From: Spongiibacter pelagi
GTDB lineage: Bacteria > Pseudomonadota > Gammaproteobacteria > Pseudomonadales > Spongiibacteraceae
Direction: 5' to 3'
Assembly: GCF_014705705.1 (NCBI RefSeq)
Contig: NZ_JACXLD010000005.1
Span: 124,001 to 188,000, forward strand
Length of the DNA stretch: 64,000 bases
Shown here: one piece after another, positions 25,654 to 35,369 of the stretch
How the letters are laid out: each line of letters starts with the position of its first letter
Position numbering within the stretch: the first letter of the stretch is position 1
Notes under the pieces: generated by a model
What the model was told of the DNA's origin: nothing
Seen by the model: only the letters and a program-made list of their open reading frames with translations
Database searches by the model: none
Made by a program: the position numbers and the translations under genes

Positions 25654-26817
25654 ATGAGTCTAGGTCAAAATCTTTTCCGTCGTGTTGCAGTGCTGTCGCT
25701 ATTCTTTGTCGGTTCGGCGAGTAATGCACAGATGCCGGGTCCTATGGGGCCGAAACCGGTTGGTGTAATTGAAATTGCGCAGCAGCCGGTGCCGTTGGTG
25801 GTTACCTTGCCGGGGCGAGCTGTGGCTTATCAGTCGGTAGCGGTTCGGCCTCGGGTAGAGGGTGTGATCGAAGAAATCCTGTATACGCCGGGGGCGGAAT
25901 TGAAAGTGGGTGATCCGCTGTTTCGCATTGATGATGCCAGTTATCGGGCGCAGGTTGCGGCGGATCTGGCGACATTGGAAAAAGCCAAGGCCAATTATCC
26001 CGTTGCAAAATCCCAATATCAGCGGGCCCAAAAGCTGGCGGGTAGTGGTTACACCGAGGCGCAGGTCGAAAGTGCGCGCTCCGGTTTGGCAGAGGCTCAA
26101 GCCAGTCTTGATGCAGCTAAAGCCGCATTGGAATATTCCCAAACCCGCTTGGGCTGGACGACGGTAACCAGCCCGATTGATGGTCATCCCGAGGTGGCTG
26201 CGGTTTCTGTTGGTGATTTGGTCAGTGCGGGGCAGAGTTCTGCGCTCACAACGATTGTTCGCTCCAACCCGATTTATGTCGATATGGTCGATGCTTCCGC
26301 TCACCGAATTTCAGTGCGTCAGCAGGTAGATTCGGGGCATTTGTCTTTGAGTGAAAATCTGGCGGCCACACTCACATTGGAAAACGGCGATGTGTTTCAG
26401 AGTGCGGGCAAGATCGTGACCCTGGGTAATATCGTCTCTACCTCTACCGGAACGTTTACGCTGCGTTTCTCTTTTGAAAATCCTGAACAAGTGATTCTTC
26501 CCGGTATGTTTTTGCGCGGTGAATTTACGCTGGGTACGGTCAATGCTTTTCTGATTCCACAGCGCGCGGCTAACAGGGATAAAACCGGAAAGCTGACCGT
26601 GTTTATAGTTGATGAAAACCAACAGGCCCGTCAGCTAAGCCTGCGGGATGAGGGCAGTTTTGAAAACAATTGGATTGTTTATGAAGGATTAAATCCCGGT
26701 GACAAGGTCATTGTGGATGGTTTGAAGTCCCTTCAGCCCGGACAAGCGGTAAGCGCTTCTAAGGTAAATATTGATCAAAACGGCCTGACCCGCCCAGCAA
26801 ACGTGGTGACTGAATAA
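25654..26817 (+). CDS. RND efflux periplasmic adaptor (membrane fusion protein)
   Basis: 387 residues from the ATG at 25654, which has AAGGG at 25641-25645; an ATG at 25627 lacks a ribosome site. A signal peptide (cleavage near SNAQ) leads to the lipoyl half-motif VEGVIEEILYTPGAELKVGD, an alpha-helical hairpin rich in Ala/Gln (residues ~95-165), and a beta-barrel part. The signal peptide has no lipobox Cys, so the adaptor is soluble or anchored by protein contacts. It links the RND pump to the outer-membrane factor. The stop shares one base with the pump ATG (TAATG). Confidence 0.92.
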   Translation: MSLGQNLFRRVAVLSLFFVGSASNAQMPGPMGPKPVGVIEIAQQPVPLVVTLPGRAVAYQSVAVRPRVEGVIEEILYTPGAELKVGDPLFRIDDASYRAQVAADLATLEKAKANYPVAKSQYQRAQKLAGSGYTEAQVESARSGLAEAQASLDAAKAALEYSQTRLGWTTVTSPIDGHPEVAAVSVGDLVSAGQSSALTTIVRSNPIYVDMVDASAHRISVRQQVDSGHLSLSENLAATLTLENGDVFQSAGKIVTLGNIVSTSTGTFTLRFSFENPEQVILPGMFLRGEFTLGTVNAFLIPQRAANRDKTGKLTVFIVDENQQARQLSLRDEGSFENNWIVYEGLNPGDKVIVDGLKSLQPGQAVSASKVNIDQNGLTRPANVVTE

Positions 26818-29800
26818 TGGCTAAATTTTTTATTCATCGGCCAGTATTTGCCTGGGTATTGGCGATTGTGGTTATGCTGATTGGCGTGTTTGGGCTGAAC
26901 AGTTTGCCGATTTCGCAATACCCGGAGATTGCTCCGACTACCGTTCAAGTGAGTGCGACCTATAGTGGGGCCTCTGCTGAAACCGTCGAGAACTCTGTGA
27001 CCACGGTGATTGAGGATGGCATGACCGGCTTGGACGGCTTGATCTATATGACCTCAAGTTCGACAGAGGGCGAGGGCAGCGTGTCATTGACCTTTGACGA
27101 CAGCGTCGACCCGGATATGGCGCAGGTACAAGTTCAGAATAAGCTCTCGCAGGTGCAATCAAAACTACCCAGCTCGGTGATTCAGCGGGGTGTTCGAGTG
27201 CAGCGTTCTACCGGTTCCATTTTGATGGTGGGCGCGCTGGTTGCAAAAGATGGCGGTTATTCCTCGGTTGAGCTGGGCGATATTTTCGGGGCGACCTTTG
27301 AGGCCGCGGTGCAGCGTACCGAGGGCGTCGGTGCGATTCGTGTATTTGGTACCCAATACGCCATGCGCATTTGGTTAGACCCGGAGCGGCTTTATCAGTA
27401 CCAATTAACGCCTTCGGATGTGACCGCCGCTGTGAGCGAGCAAAACACTAATGTGACCGTAGGCAGTCTTGGTGCGCAGCCGGTAGTGCAAGGTCAGCAG
27501 ATTACCGTGGCGATGTCGGCGCAGTCGCAGTTATCTAGCGTAGAAGGTTTTCAGCGGATTTTGTTGAAAACCAATGCCGATGGTTCGGCGGTTTATTTGG
27601 GCGATGTTGCACGGGTTGAATTGGGGCAGGAAAGTTACGGTCGCATTAGTCGTCAAAACGGCCTTCCTGCGGCAGGTTTTGGCGTTAACTTGGCAACCGG
27701 TGCCAATGCGGTAGAAACCGCTGCACGGGTTCGTGCGGTACTGGAGCGTTTGTCTGGCGCTCTGCCCGACGGGGTTGAAATTACCTTTCCCTACGACACC
27801 TCACCTTTTGTTGAGCAGTCTATTGAGCAGGTGTATCACACCTTGTTTGAAGCCATTGTGCTGGTTTTTCTGGTTATTTTATTGTTCTTGCAAAGCTGGC
27901 GCGCCACCGTGATCCCAACCATAGCGGTGCCGGTGGTGTTGTTAGGCACCTTTGGTGTATTGGCGGCATTTGATATGTCGATCAATACGCTGTCGATGTT
28001 TGCCTTGGTATTGGCCATTGGCTTGTTGGTCGACGACGCTATTGTCGTGGTGGAAAACGTTGAGCGATTAATGGATGAAGAGGGACTTGGTCCGGTTGCT
28101 GCTACTGAAAAATCCATGTCAGAAATTACGCCAGCGCTAGTGGGTATTGTATTGGTGTTGTCGGCAGTATTCCTGCCAATGGCATTTATGACCGGCTCTA
28201 CCGGGGTAATCTATCGCCAGTTTTCGGTAACGATAATTTCGGCCATGGTGCTCTCTTTGTTTGTGGCCTTGATTCTAACGCCGGCGATGTGCGCGTCTCT
28301 CTTGCGTCCGGGCGGTCATGGTGAAGGTGCTCATAAATGGCGGTTTGTAAATCGCTTTAATCAAACCCTCGATTATTTAACCGAGAGATTCAGTCGTCGC
28401 GTTAGAAAACTGTCTGGTCGGCCCGGTCGTGGAGTGGCGATTTTATTAATTGTCGGCTTGGCCTTGGGCTGGATTTATCAGCGGGTGCCAACCTCGTTTT
28501 TGCCCACGGAAGATCAAGGGGTGTTGCTGTCTTTGGTGACATTGCCAGATAACGCGACCTTTCAGCAGACTCAAGATACTATCGAGCAAGTAGAAAGCTT
28601 TATGCTGGAAAATCATGCTGATTCCGTAGAGTCGGTATATGCGGTGGTGGGTTTTTCGTTTACAGGTTCTGGTCAGAATAGAGCCATGATGTTTGTGAAG
28701 CTCAAGCCGTATTCGGAGCGCCCAGGTGTTTCCGCTACCGATGTCATGAACGCTGCCAACCGACATTTCTTTAATAATCGCTACGGCCAGATTTTCTTCC
28801 TACAACCGCCAGCAATACCCGGAATGGGAACGACATCGGGTTTCAGCATGTACTTGCTAGACCAGCGTGGAAATGGTGATGCGGCGCTCAAAGCGGCGGC
28901 CGATGAATTGATTACACGGGCAACCGCTGACGGTCGTGTGACCTCTTTACGTGGCAATGACGACAATCCTCAGGCGACTCTGCGTTTGGCTATTGATCAG
29001 CGCAAGGCGGAAGCGTTCGGCGTGTCGATCTCGGATATAAACAGCATGTTGGCCACGGTTTTTGCCGGGGTCTATGTTAATGATTTCCCCTTGGGTAACG
29101 ATCTGCGGCAAGTATTGGTACAGGGCGATGCGCCTTGGAGGATGCAGCCGGAAGATGTTGAGTCGTGGTATATCCGCAATAAGTCGGGAGAAATGCTGCC
29201 TCTTGCTGCGGTGATTAGCCGTGAGTGGGAAGCGAAAATGCCTAAGCTGGTTCGTTACGGCGGCACCCGTGCACTGGAAATTTCTGGGGCAGCGGCCAGT
29301 GGCGTTAGCTCTGGTGATGCGATGGCGGCCATGGAGGCTTTCACTGCTGAATTAGAGGGCGGCTACGGTGTGGCATGGACAGGTCTTAGCTATCAGGAAC
29401 GACTTTCAGGCGATCAGGAAGCGATGCTGTATGCGCTTTCTGCATTGGTGGTTTTTCTGTGTTTGGCTGCACTTTATGAAAGTTGGACGGTGCCTTTTGC
29501 GGTGATGATGGCGGTGCCTATTGGTGTGTTAGGTGCCCTGTTCTTTACTTGGATATTGGGGCAGTCCAATGATGTGTATTTCAAAGTTGGCTTGCTGACC
29601 ACCATCGGTTTGGCTGCGCGTAATGCGATTCTGGTGGTTGAGTTTGCCGAGACTTTACGGGATCGAGGAATGAGCTTGGTTGAGGCAACTATCACTGCTG
29701 CTCAGCAGCGTTTGCGTCCAATATTAATGACCTCACTCGCGTTCGGCTTCGGCATTCTGCCCTTGGTTCTGGCCAGTGGTGCGGGCGCCAACGCGCAAAA

Positions 29801-29948
29801 ATCCATTGGTACTGGCATGTTGGGCGGCATTATTTTTTCCACCGTGATTGGCATGTTATTGGTGCCGGTGTTTTATGTCGTGGTGATGGCGGTAACCGCC
29901 AATCTAAAAGCCCGAATGGCCGCCTCTAAACTGGAGGATGCGCAATGA
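26817..29948 (+). CDS. RND multidrug efflux transporter (AcrB/HAE1 family)
   Basis: 1043 residues, the full HAE1 length, starting MAKFFIHRPVFAWVLA. It has twelve expected membrane spans and two large periplasmic loops. The proton-relay Asp pair is in GLLVDDAIVVVENVER near residue 405. The second-half relay region is LTTIGLAARNAILVVEFAE near residue 930. The C-terminal part contains TGMLGGIIFSTVIGMLLVPVFY. It exports drugs, solvents or other amphipathic compounds by proton antiport. Flanked by adaptor and outer-membrane genes with overlapping stops and starts. Confidence 0.96.
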   Translation: MAKFFIHRPVFAWVLAIVVMLIGVFGLNSLPISQYPEIAPTTVQVSATYSGASAETVENSVTTVIEDGMTGLDGLIYMTSSSTEGEGSVSLTFDDSVDPDMAQVQVQNKLSQVQSKLPSSVIQRGVRVQRSTGSILMVGALVAKDGGYSSVELGDIFGATFEAAVQRTEGVGAIRVFGTQYAMRIWLDPERLYQYQLTPSDVTAAVSEQNTNVTVGSLGAQPVVQGQQITVAMSAQSQLSSVEGFQRILLKTNADGSAVYLGDVARVELGQESYGRISRQNGLPAAGFGVNLATGANAVETAARVRAVLERLSGALPDGVEITFPYDTSPFVEQSIEQVYHTLFEAIVLVFLVILLFLQSWRATVIPTIAVPVVLLGTFGVLAAFDMSINTLSMFALVLAIGLLVDDAIVVVENVERLMDEEGLGPVAATEKSMSEITPALVGIVLVLSAVFLPMAFMTGSTGVIYRQFSVTIISAMVLSLFVALILTPAMCASLLRPGGHGEGAHKWRFVNRFNQTLDYLTERFSRRVRKLSGRPGRGVAILLIVGLALGWIYQRVPTSFLPTEDQGVLLSLVTLPDNATFQQTQDTIEQVESFMLENHADSVESVYAVVGFSFTGSGQNRAMMFVKLKPYSERPGVSATDVMNAANRHFFNNRYGQIFFLQPPAIPGMGTTSGFSMYLLDQRGNGDAALKAAADELITRATADGRVTSLRGNDDNPQATLRLAIDQRKAEAFGVSISDINSMLATVFAGVYVNDFPLGNDLRQVLVQGDAPWRMQPEDVESWYIRNKSGEMLPLAAVISREWEAKMPKLVRYGGTRALEISGAAASGVSSGDAMAAMEAFTAELEGGYGVAWTGLSYQERLSGDQEAMLYALSALVVFLCLAALYESWTVPFAVMMAVPIGVLGALFFTWILGQSNDVYFKVGLLTTIGLAARNAILVVEFAETLRDRGMSLVEATITAAQQRLRPILMTSLAFGFGILPLVLASGAGANAQKSIGTGMLGGIIFSTVIGMLLVPVFYVVVMAVTANLKARMAASKLEDAQ

Positions 29949-31285
29949 AAAAGGCCTTAGTGATATTGCCTCTTCTATTGGCGGCTTGTGCGGTGGGACC
30001 AGATTATCAGCGTCCAGATGTCAGTTTGTCAGATCGATTCATCGGCGCGAATGCGGCGGCGGTGGCTGATGTTGCCCAGCAGCGCTGGTGGCAGGATTAT
30101 AACGATCCCTTGCTGTCGACATTGGTTGAACAGGGTTTGTCGCAAAGTCTTGATGTGCTTACGGCCATAGAACGGATTCAGCAAGCAAGAGCAAACGCCA
30201 AGGCGACCGGGCTGAGTGCCGCGGTTTCCGGTAGCTTGGATGTGGCTAATGTGCGCCAAGGCGGTGATGCCATTGATGGTGTGCAGGTCATAGACTCTCA
30301 GCAATTAAGTGCGGCGTTAGTTGTCGATCTTTTTGGGCGCGTTCAGCGTGGTCGCGAGGCCGCACTTGCTGATTTAGTTGCGGCAAAAGCTGAATCGCAA
30401 ACCGTGCGCTTGGCGTGGTTGGCCGAGCTGGTTTCTGCTTATGCCGATGCGCGTTACTACCAAGCGGTAAAAAAACTGGCCGAGAATACCATTGCTGCGC
30501 GGGAACAAACGGCGGCAATTATCCGCCTGCAATTTGAAGCTGGGGCTTCTACTCAATTCGAAGTGGCTACCGCAGAAGCCTTGCTGGCAACCGCAAAAGC
30601 CGATGTGCCGCGTTACCAAGCGCTGTTTTCAGCCAATGTGTTTAGCATAGCCACTCTGTTGAATACCTCTGCGACAGAAGTGTTTGCGCAAATGGAGGCC
30701 CCTTCAGAACAGCTTGAAACACCGGCTATTTACGAATTGGGTGTGCCTGCCGACCTATTAAGAAATCGACCCGATGTGCGCAGCGCCGAAGCGGATTTAG
30801 CGGCCGCCGTTGCCAATGTGGGTGTGGCGCAAGCGGCGCTGTATCCGGCCATTTCTCTTAGCGGCACGGTGGGCGCTAGCGATGGGCTAGAGAGCTGGAC
30901 ATTTGGTCCGCAGCTTTCGCTACCGATCTTCAATCAAGTGGCTTTGCGCGCTAACCGCGATGCGGCTGAATCCATTGCTGCTCAGGCTGAGCTTCAGTGG
31001 CGAGCCGCCGTTTTAAAAGCCGTGGAAGATGTGCAAATTGGCCAGTCAAACCTTGAGCATTACACGGCGCGATCTACCGCGTTGCAGCAGGCTGCAGAAA
31101 GCTATCAGCAAGCGTTGGCAATGGCGCAAGAAAACTTTCGGGCCGGTGCCATTACCTTGTTGGATTTACTCGACACCGACCGCAATGCACTGGCAGCAAG
31201 CCTCAGCGCGGCATCTGCCATTAACGATAATGCCAAAGCCTGGGCGGTGTTGAAAATTGCGATAGGGGCGGGCGCCGGGGAATAA
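29945..31285 (+). CDS. outer-membrane efflux lipoprotein (NodT/OprM family)
   Basis: 446 residues with a lipoprotein signal ending LLAAC (Cys at residue 15) followed by AVGPDYQRPDV, the OprM/NodT start signature. Two repeated halves contain the TolC-type helical barrel, with ELGVPADLLRNRPDVRSAEADLAAA and a second copy-like segment near the C-terminus. It overlaps the pump gene by ATGA and completes a self-contained tripartite pump. After the stop comes a 33-base gap to the next, unrelated gene. Confidence 0.95.
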   Translation: MKKALVILPLLLAACAVGPDYQRPDVSLSDRFIGANAAAVADVAQQRWWQDYNDPLLSTLVEQGLSQSLDVLTAIERIQQARANAKATGLSAAVSGSLDVANVRQGGDAIDGVQVIDSQQLSAALVVDLFGRVQRGREAALADLVAAKAESQTVRLAWLAELVSAYADARYYQAVKKLAENTIAAREQTAAIIRLQFEAGASTQFEVATAEALLATAKADVPRYQALFSANVFSIATLLNTSATEVFAQMEAPSEQLETPAIYELGVPADLLRNRPDVRSAEADLAAAVANVGVAQAALYPAISLSGTVGASDGLESWTFGPQLSLPIFNQVALRANRDAAESIAAQAELQWRAAVLKAVEDVQIGQSNLEHYTARSTALQQAAESYQQALAMAQENFRAGAITLLDLLDTDRNALAASLSAASAINDNAKAWAVLKIAIGAGAGE

Positions 31286-31318
31286 TAGAAGCATCTTATT
31301 CCGTTTTGGATTGCCCCA

Positions 31319-31921
31319 GTGAGCTCTCGCCCTACCTGTTCTGAATGTCTGCGCCCCGCAACGACCTGCCTTTGCGGGGCCATTGTTCAGCGGCGCTCGG
31401 CCTATCAATTAATAATATTGCAGCACCCCAAAGAAGCTCGCCATGCACTTTCCACGGCACCGCTTTTGGCCCGCTCGATTATTGGTAGCCAACTTTTGGT
31501 GGGCGAAACCTTCGACCCCTGCGAAATTCTCGGGGCGGATTGGCAACAAACTAGCGTGTTGTTGTACCCCGGTGAGCGGGTTATTGAGGCAGAAAAAGCG
31601 CAGACCTTAGCCTTAAAAAATCTGATTGTCTTGGATGGGACTTGGCGTAAAACGGCCAAGTTAATCCACATGAACCCTTGGCTTACCCAGTTGCCGTGCT
31701 TGGCATTGCAGCCAGCAACGCCAAGCCGCTATCGCATTCGTAAATCTCCCCGCGCTGATGGTTTATCCACAATCGAAGCTACCGCTCAGGCATTAAATGC
31801 GCTGCATAACAGTGAGGATTTTGATGCCATTCTCGGCGTCTTCGACAAAATGATTGAGCATCAAATCAGCGCGATGGGCGAAGAAACGTTTAAGCGTAAT
31901 TACGAGTCAAAGTGGAGATAA
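31319..31921 (+). CDS. tapT: DTW-domain tRNA-uridine aminocarboxypropyltransferase (TapT)
   Basis: 200 residues with a GTG start. The four N-terminal cysteines (CSECLRPATTCLC) form the zinc-like knuckle of the DTW family. The core motif is LIVLDGTWRKTAKLI near residue 105, where D-x-T-W is the family signature, followed by RIRKSPRADGLSTIEA. TapT adds the acp group to U47 of several tRNAs. The gene sits just before the tRNA-fMet gene, which is chance or simple neighbourhood, as tRNA-fMet is not known to be modified there. A run of nine G residues follows the stop. Confidence 0.85.
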   Translation: MSSRPTCSECLRPATTCLCGAIVQRRSAYQLIILQHPKEARHALSTAPLLARSIIGSQLLVGETFDPCEILGADWQQTSVLLYPGERVIEAEKAQTLALKNLIVLDGTWRKTAKLIHMNPWLTQLPCLALQPATPSRYRIRKSPRADGLSTIEATAQALNALHNSEDFDAILGVFDKMIEHQISAMGEETFKRNYESKWR

Positions 31922-32110
31922 GGGGGGGGGCGTTGCGGAATATTCCTGCTTTACGGAGAGCGTTTGCATTGCAGGCCATACGTTTGGCTCGCCTTTGGCA
32001 ACAAACCGCTCAAATAAACAGCGAGTTGGCTATAAAATCACCGTTATTCAAATAATTAGCGGATTCCCTTGCATTCGCAAAACCGTTTCCCTACAATGCG
32101 CAGCCTCTGA

Positions 32111-32233
<123 letters not shown>

Positions 32234-32643
32234 TTGTCGGTAAATTTTTAAGCCCTGTGACGATCTGTGACGTTTTCTGTGACGATTTTGAAAATCCGTC
32301 ACTGTAAAACCATGCCCTGCATGACCTTCGGGCTTCGACTCGGCACAGGCTCTAGGCTCTACAACATCAACGGGGGATAGCACTCATCTCACCCCGTTAA
32401 TCACACCATCCCATCCGCAATGGGCCAGCACTCGTAATCTGTAATTTTCAAAGTTTCTAAAACCATACGCTCGTCGTGTCATCATTTCCATTTTTTGTGG
32501 TAGCACTCCGCAATCCCATTACTTTTACTAAACCTCCACATGGTCGCAATAGGTTGCAGCAATGAGCACAAGGTGGGCTGCTAGGTGCCAGTAATGGAAT
32601 TTTCAGATAGGATGTTAGTTCTTGAATCCAGCCTATCCTATAA

Positions 32644-32940
32644 ATGCCCAAGTCACGTAAATCAAAGAGAAAAGCTAAATCACCCAAAAAGCGTCTTGTT
32701 CTTGAGTACTGGCCAGACAAGCCCATCAAAAAAGCCTCCGCACAATTCACAGGCCTTAAAAAGCAATGGCATGGTGTGATTATGCAAGAACTTAGCGACG
32801 GAACTGTAGAGGAGTATACGATTGCTCCAGACTCGCCAATATTCCTTGAAGAATTCTTAGGCGTTTTGAAGGAAGAAATTTGGAATTTGATTTCAGAAAA
32901 TCATGAAAATTGTGGGCTAAAAATTTATGCAAGAGCCTGA
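32644..32940 (+). CDS. hypothetical 98-residue protein of the element
   Basis: 98 residues, not recognised. The N-terminus is strongly basic (PKSRKSKRKAKSPKKR), followed by a mixed domain with VLEYWPDKP, a WHGVIMQELSDGTVEEY stretch (beta-like) and an acidic helical C-terminus (FLEEFLGVLKEEIWN). The basic tail could bind nucleic acid. No clear ribosome site was found. The gene ends 29 bases before the left end of the IS21 insertion, so the frame is not cut by it. Confidence that it is translated is moderate. Confidence 0.5.
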   Translation: MPKSRKSKRKAKSPKKRLVLEYWPDKPIKKASAQFTGLKKQWHGVIMQELSDGTVEEYTIAPDSPIFLEEFLGVLKEEIWNLISENHENCGLKIYARA

Positions 32941-33082
32941 AGTCGGCTTTGCGACATTTAACGCCTTAGTGTTGAATTGCATCCAAAACTGACCCACTAA
33001 CCCCTTATATTTGCATCGAATTTTGACCCACGTGTAACACTCTCCCGCGACGAAGTCGCGGGAGTATTTTGGAGTGATAGAC

Positions 33083-34600
33083 GTGGCATTATTAAGTGTA
33101 ATTCGACGCTGGCACCTACGTGACGGGATGCCAATTCGAGAGATCGTCAGACGTACTGGCTTGTCTCGTAATACGGTACGCAAATACCTTTCCAGTGATG
33201 TTGTCGAGCCAGCCTACCCGGCTCGCAAGACACCCAGCAACTTAGACAACTACGACGAGATTCTCACAGGCTGGCTGTTTCGAGAATCGCGACGACACCG
33301 TAAACAGCGGCGAACCGTTAAGCAGCTACATCGCGACCTCACAGGGCTTGGTTACACCGGCTCTTATGATCGTGTTGCTGCCTTTGCTCGCCGTTGGCGA
33401 CAAACTCAAGATGAGGCTAAGCGTCTCTCTAGCAAGCATGTTTACGTACCGCTTCAGTTTGCTCCGGGCGAAGCCTTCCAGTTTGACTGGAGTGAGGACT
33501 GGGTCAGGATTAACGGTGTCAAAACTAAGCTGCAGATCGCGCACTTCAAGCTGAGTTACAGTCGAGCCTTCTATCTCCGGGCGTATCTGACCCAGACACA
33601 CGAGATGCTGTTCGACGCCCACTATCACGCCTTCCAGGCCTTTGGTGGCGTCCCTCAGCGCGGCATTTACGACAATATGAAGACCGCCGTCGATAAAATT
33701 GGGCGAGGTAAACAGCGCCAGATTAATAAGCGCTTCTATGCCATGGTCGGCCATTATCTCTTTGAACCCGAGTTCTGTAACCCCGCCTCAGGCTGGGAGA
33801 AGGGGCAAGTAGAGAAAGCGGTGCTCGATGCTCGCCACGGGCTTTGGTATGACGCCCCCAACTTTACTTCACTACCCGAGGTAAATCGGTGGCTGGAACA
33901 GCGTTGTCAGCTACGTTGGCAAGAGACAGCCCATCCCGAGTTTAGAGCACGGTCGTTGGCCGAGTGCTTGACCGATGAGCTGCCTGAGATGATGCCTGTG
34001 CCGCCAGCCTTTGACGGCTTTGTTGAGGACACCAAGCGGGTGTCCTCAACCTGCCTGATTACCCATGAGCATAATCGCTATAGCGTTCCAGCGAGCTTCG
34101 CTAATCGCATGGTCAGCCTGCGGATTTATCCAGAACGTCTGGTGATCGTTGCAGAAGCCCAAGTGGTTGCGGAGCATGAGCGTGTTTTTAATCGTGATAA
34201 ACGTACTCAAGGACGAACCATCTATAACTGGCGCCATTACCTTACCGTTGTACAACGTAAACCCGGCGCACTGCGCAATGGTGCGCCGTTCAGCACATTA
34301 CCTGAGAGCTTCCGACTGCTGCAAACCAAGCTTTTAAAGCGTCCAGGAGGTGACCGAGAAATGGCGGATATCCTAGCGCTCGTCCTGTTGCATGATGAGG
34401 CGTTAGTAGAACAAGCCATTGTTAAGGCGCTGGCATTAGGGGAATCGTCTAAAGAACATGTTCTCAATTGCTTAAACCGACTTGAGCAACCACCTCGACC
34501 GCAGCCTCTTAAGCCTCCACCCACTCTCAAGCTCGTCACGGAACCTATGGCAAATACAGCACGCTACGACAACCTGAGGAGGACTCAGCATGAACACTGA
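33083..34600 (+). CDS. istA: IS21 transposase IstA
   Basis: 505 residues. The GTG at 33083 is preferred because GGAG stands 8 bases upstream; a GTG at 33074 overlaps that site. The N-terminal helix-turn-helix includes [19 protein letters not shown]. The DDE integrase core is visible as [21 protein letters not shown] and the Glu in [11 protein letters not shown]. The C-terminal half contains a [20 protein letters not shown] domain. It cuts and joins the IS ends with the help of IstB. Confidence 0.95.
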   Translation: MALLSVIRRWHLRDGMPIREIVRRTGLSRNTVRKYLSSDVVEPAYPARKTPSNLDNYDEILTGWLFRESRRHRKQRRTVKQLHRDLTGLGYTGSYDRVAAFARRWRQTQDEAKRLSSKHVYVPLQFAPGEAFQFDWSEDWVRINGVKTKLQIAHFKLSYSRAFYLRAYLTQTHEMLFDAHYHAFQAFGGVPQRGIYDNMKTAVDKIGRGKQRQINKRFYAMVGHYLFEPEFCNPASGWEKGQVEKAVLDARHGLWYDAPNFTSLPEVNRWLEQRCQLRWQETAHPEFRARSLAECLTDELPEMMPVPPAFDGFVEDTKRVSSTCLITHEHNRYSVPASFANRMVSLRIYPERLVIVAEAQVVAEHERVFNRDKRTQGRTIYNWRHYLTVVQRKPGALRNGAPFSTLPESFRLLQTKLLKRPGGDREMADILALVLLHDEALVEQAIVKALALGESSKEHVLNCLNRLEQPPRPQPLKPPPTLKLVTEPMANTARYDNLRRTQHEH

Positions 34601-35369
34601 AGCGATGGTGGCAACACTAAAGTCCTTGAAGCTACACGGCATGGCAGATGCGATCTTGGCCCTATCTGGGCAAGCATCACCGGCATATCAAAATGCGTTA
34701 CCGGTACTCAGCATGCTGCTCAAAGCCGAGTCCTCTGAACGGGATGTGCGCTCGATCCAATATCAGATGAAGGTGGCGAAGTTCCCAGCCTACCGAGACC
34801 TGACTGGCTTCGACTTCCAGCAAAGTATCGTCGATGAAGTGCTTGTTAAGTCGCTACACCGATGCCAATTCCTAGAGGACGCCCAGAATGTGGTTTTAGT
34901 CGGCGGGCCGGGCACGGGCAAAACGCATCTTGCGACAGCCATCGGAGTTCAAGCTATCCAGCAGCACAGACAGCGGGTGCGCTTCCTCTCAACGATCGAG
35001 GTGGTTAATGCGCTTGAGCAGGAGAAGCAGCAAGGACAACAAGGGCGCCTTGCGAATCGGTTGATCTATACCGACCTCGTGATCTTGGATGAACTAGGCT
35101 ACTTACCGTTCAGTCAGGCTGGCGGCGCCTTGTTGTTCCACTTGATAAGCAAACTCTATGAGCGCACTAGCATCGTCATTACAACCAACCTCAGCTTTGT
35201 TGAATGGTCGACGGTGTTCGGGGACGAAAAAATGACGACGGCGCTATTAGATCGATTAACGCATCACTGCCATATCCTCGAAACAGGCAATGATAGTTAC
35301 CGACTAAAAAACTCAACGACAAACAGGGAGGAAATTAAGACCGGCAGAAAACCGAAAACTACGCCATAA
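34590..35369 (+). CDS. istB: IS21 transposition helper ATPase IstB
   Basis: 259 residues of the AAA+ DnaA/DnaC-like family with Walker [16 protein letters not shown] near residue 105 and Walker [13 protein letters not shown] near residue 165. It begins inside the istA end (11-base overlap), as usual. The ATPase assembles IstA at target DNA. Full length, so the insertion is probably still active if its ends are intact. Confidence 0.95.
   Translation: MNTEAMVATLKSLKLHGMADAILALSGQASPAYQNALPVLSMLLKAESSERDVRSIQYQMKVAKFPAYRDLTGFDFQQSIVDEVLVKSLHRCQFLEDAQNVVLVGGPGTGKTHLATAIGVQAIQQHRQRVRFLSTIEVVNALEQEKQQGQQGRLANRLIYTDLVILDELGYLPFSQAGGALLFHLISKLYERTSIVITTNLSFVEWSTVFGDEKMTTALLDRLTHHCHILETGNDSYRLKNSTTNREEIKTGRKPKTTP

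Noticed and set aside
31922-31930. Run of nine G residues after tapT as a phase-variable switch
   Set aside because: It lies outside any coding frame and too far from a promoter to change expression clearly. It may also be a sequencing weak spot.
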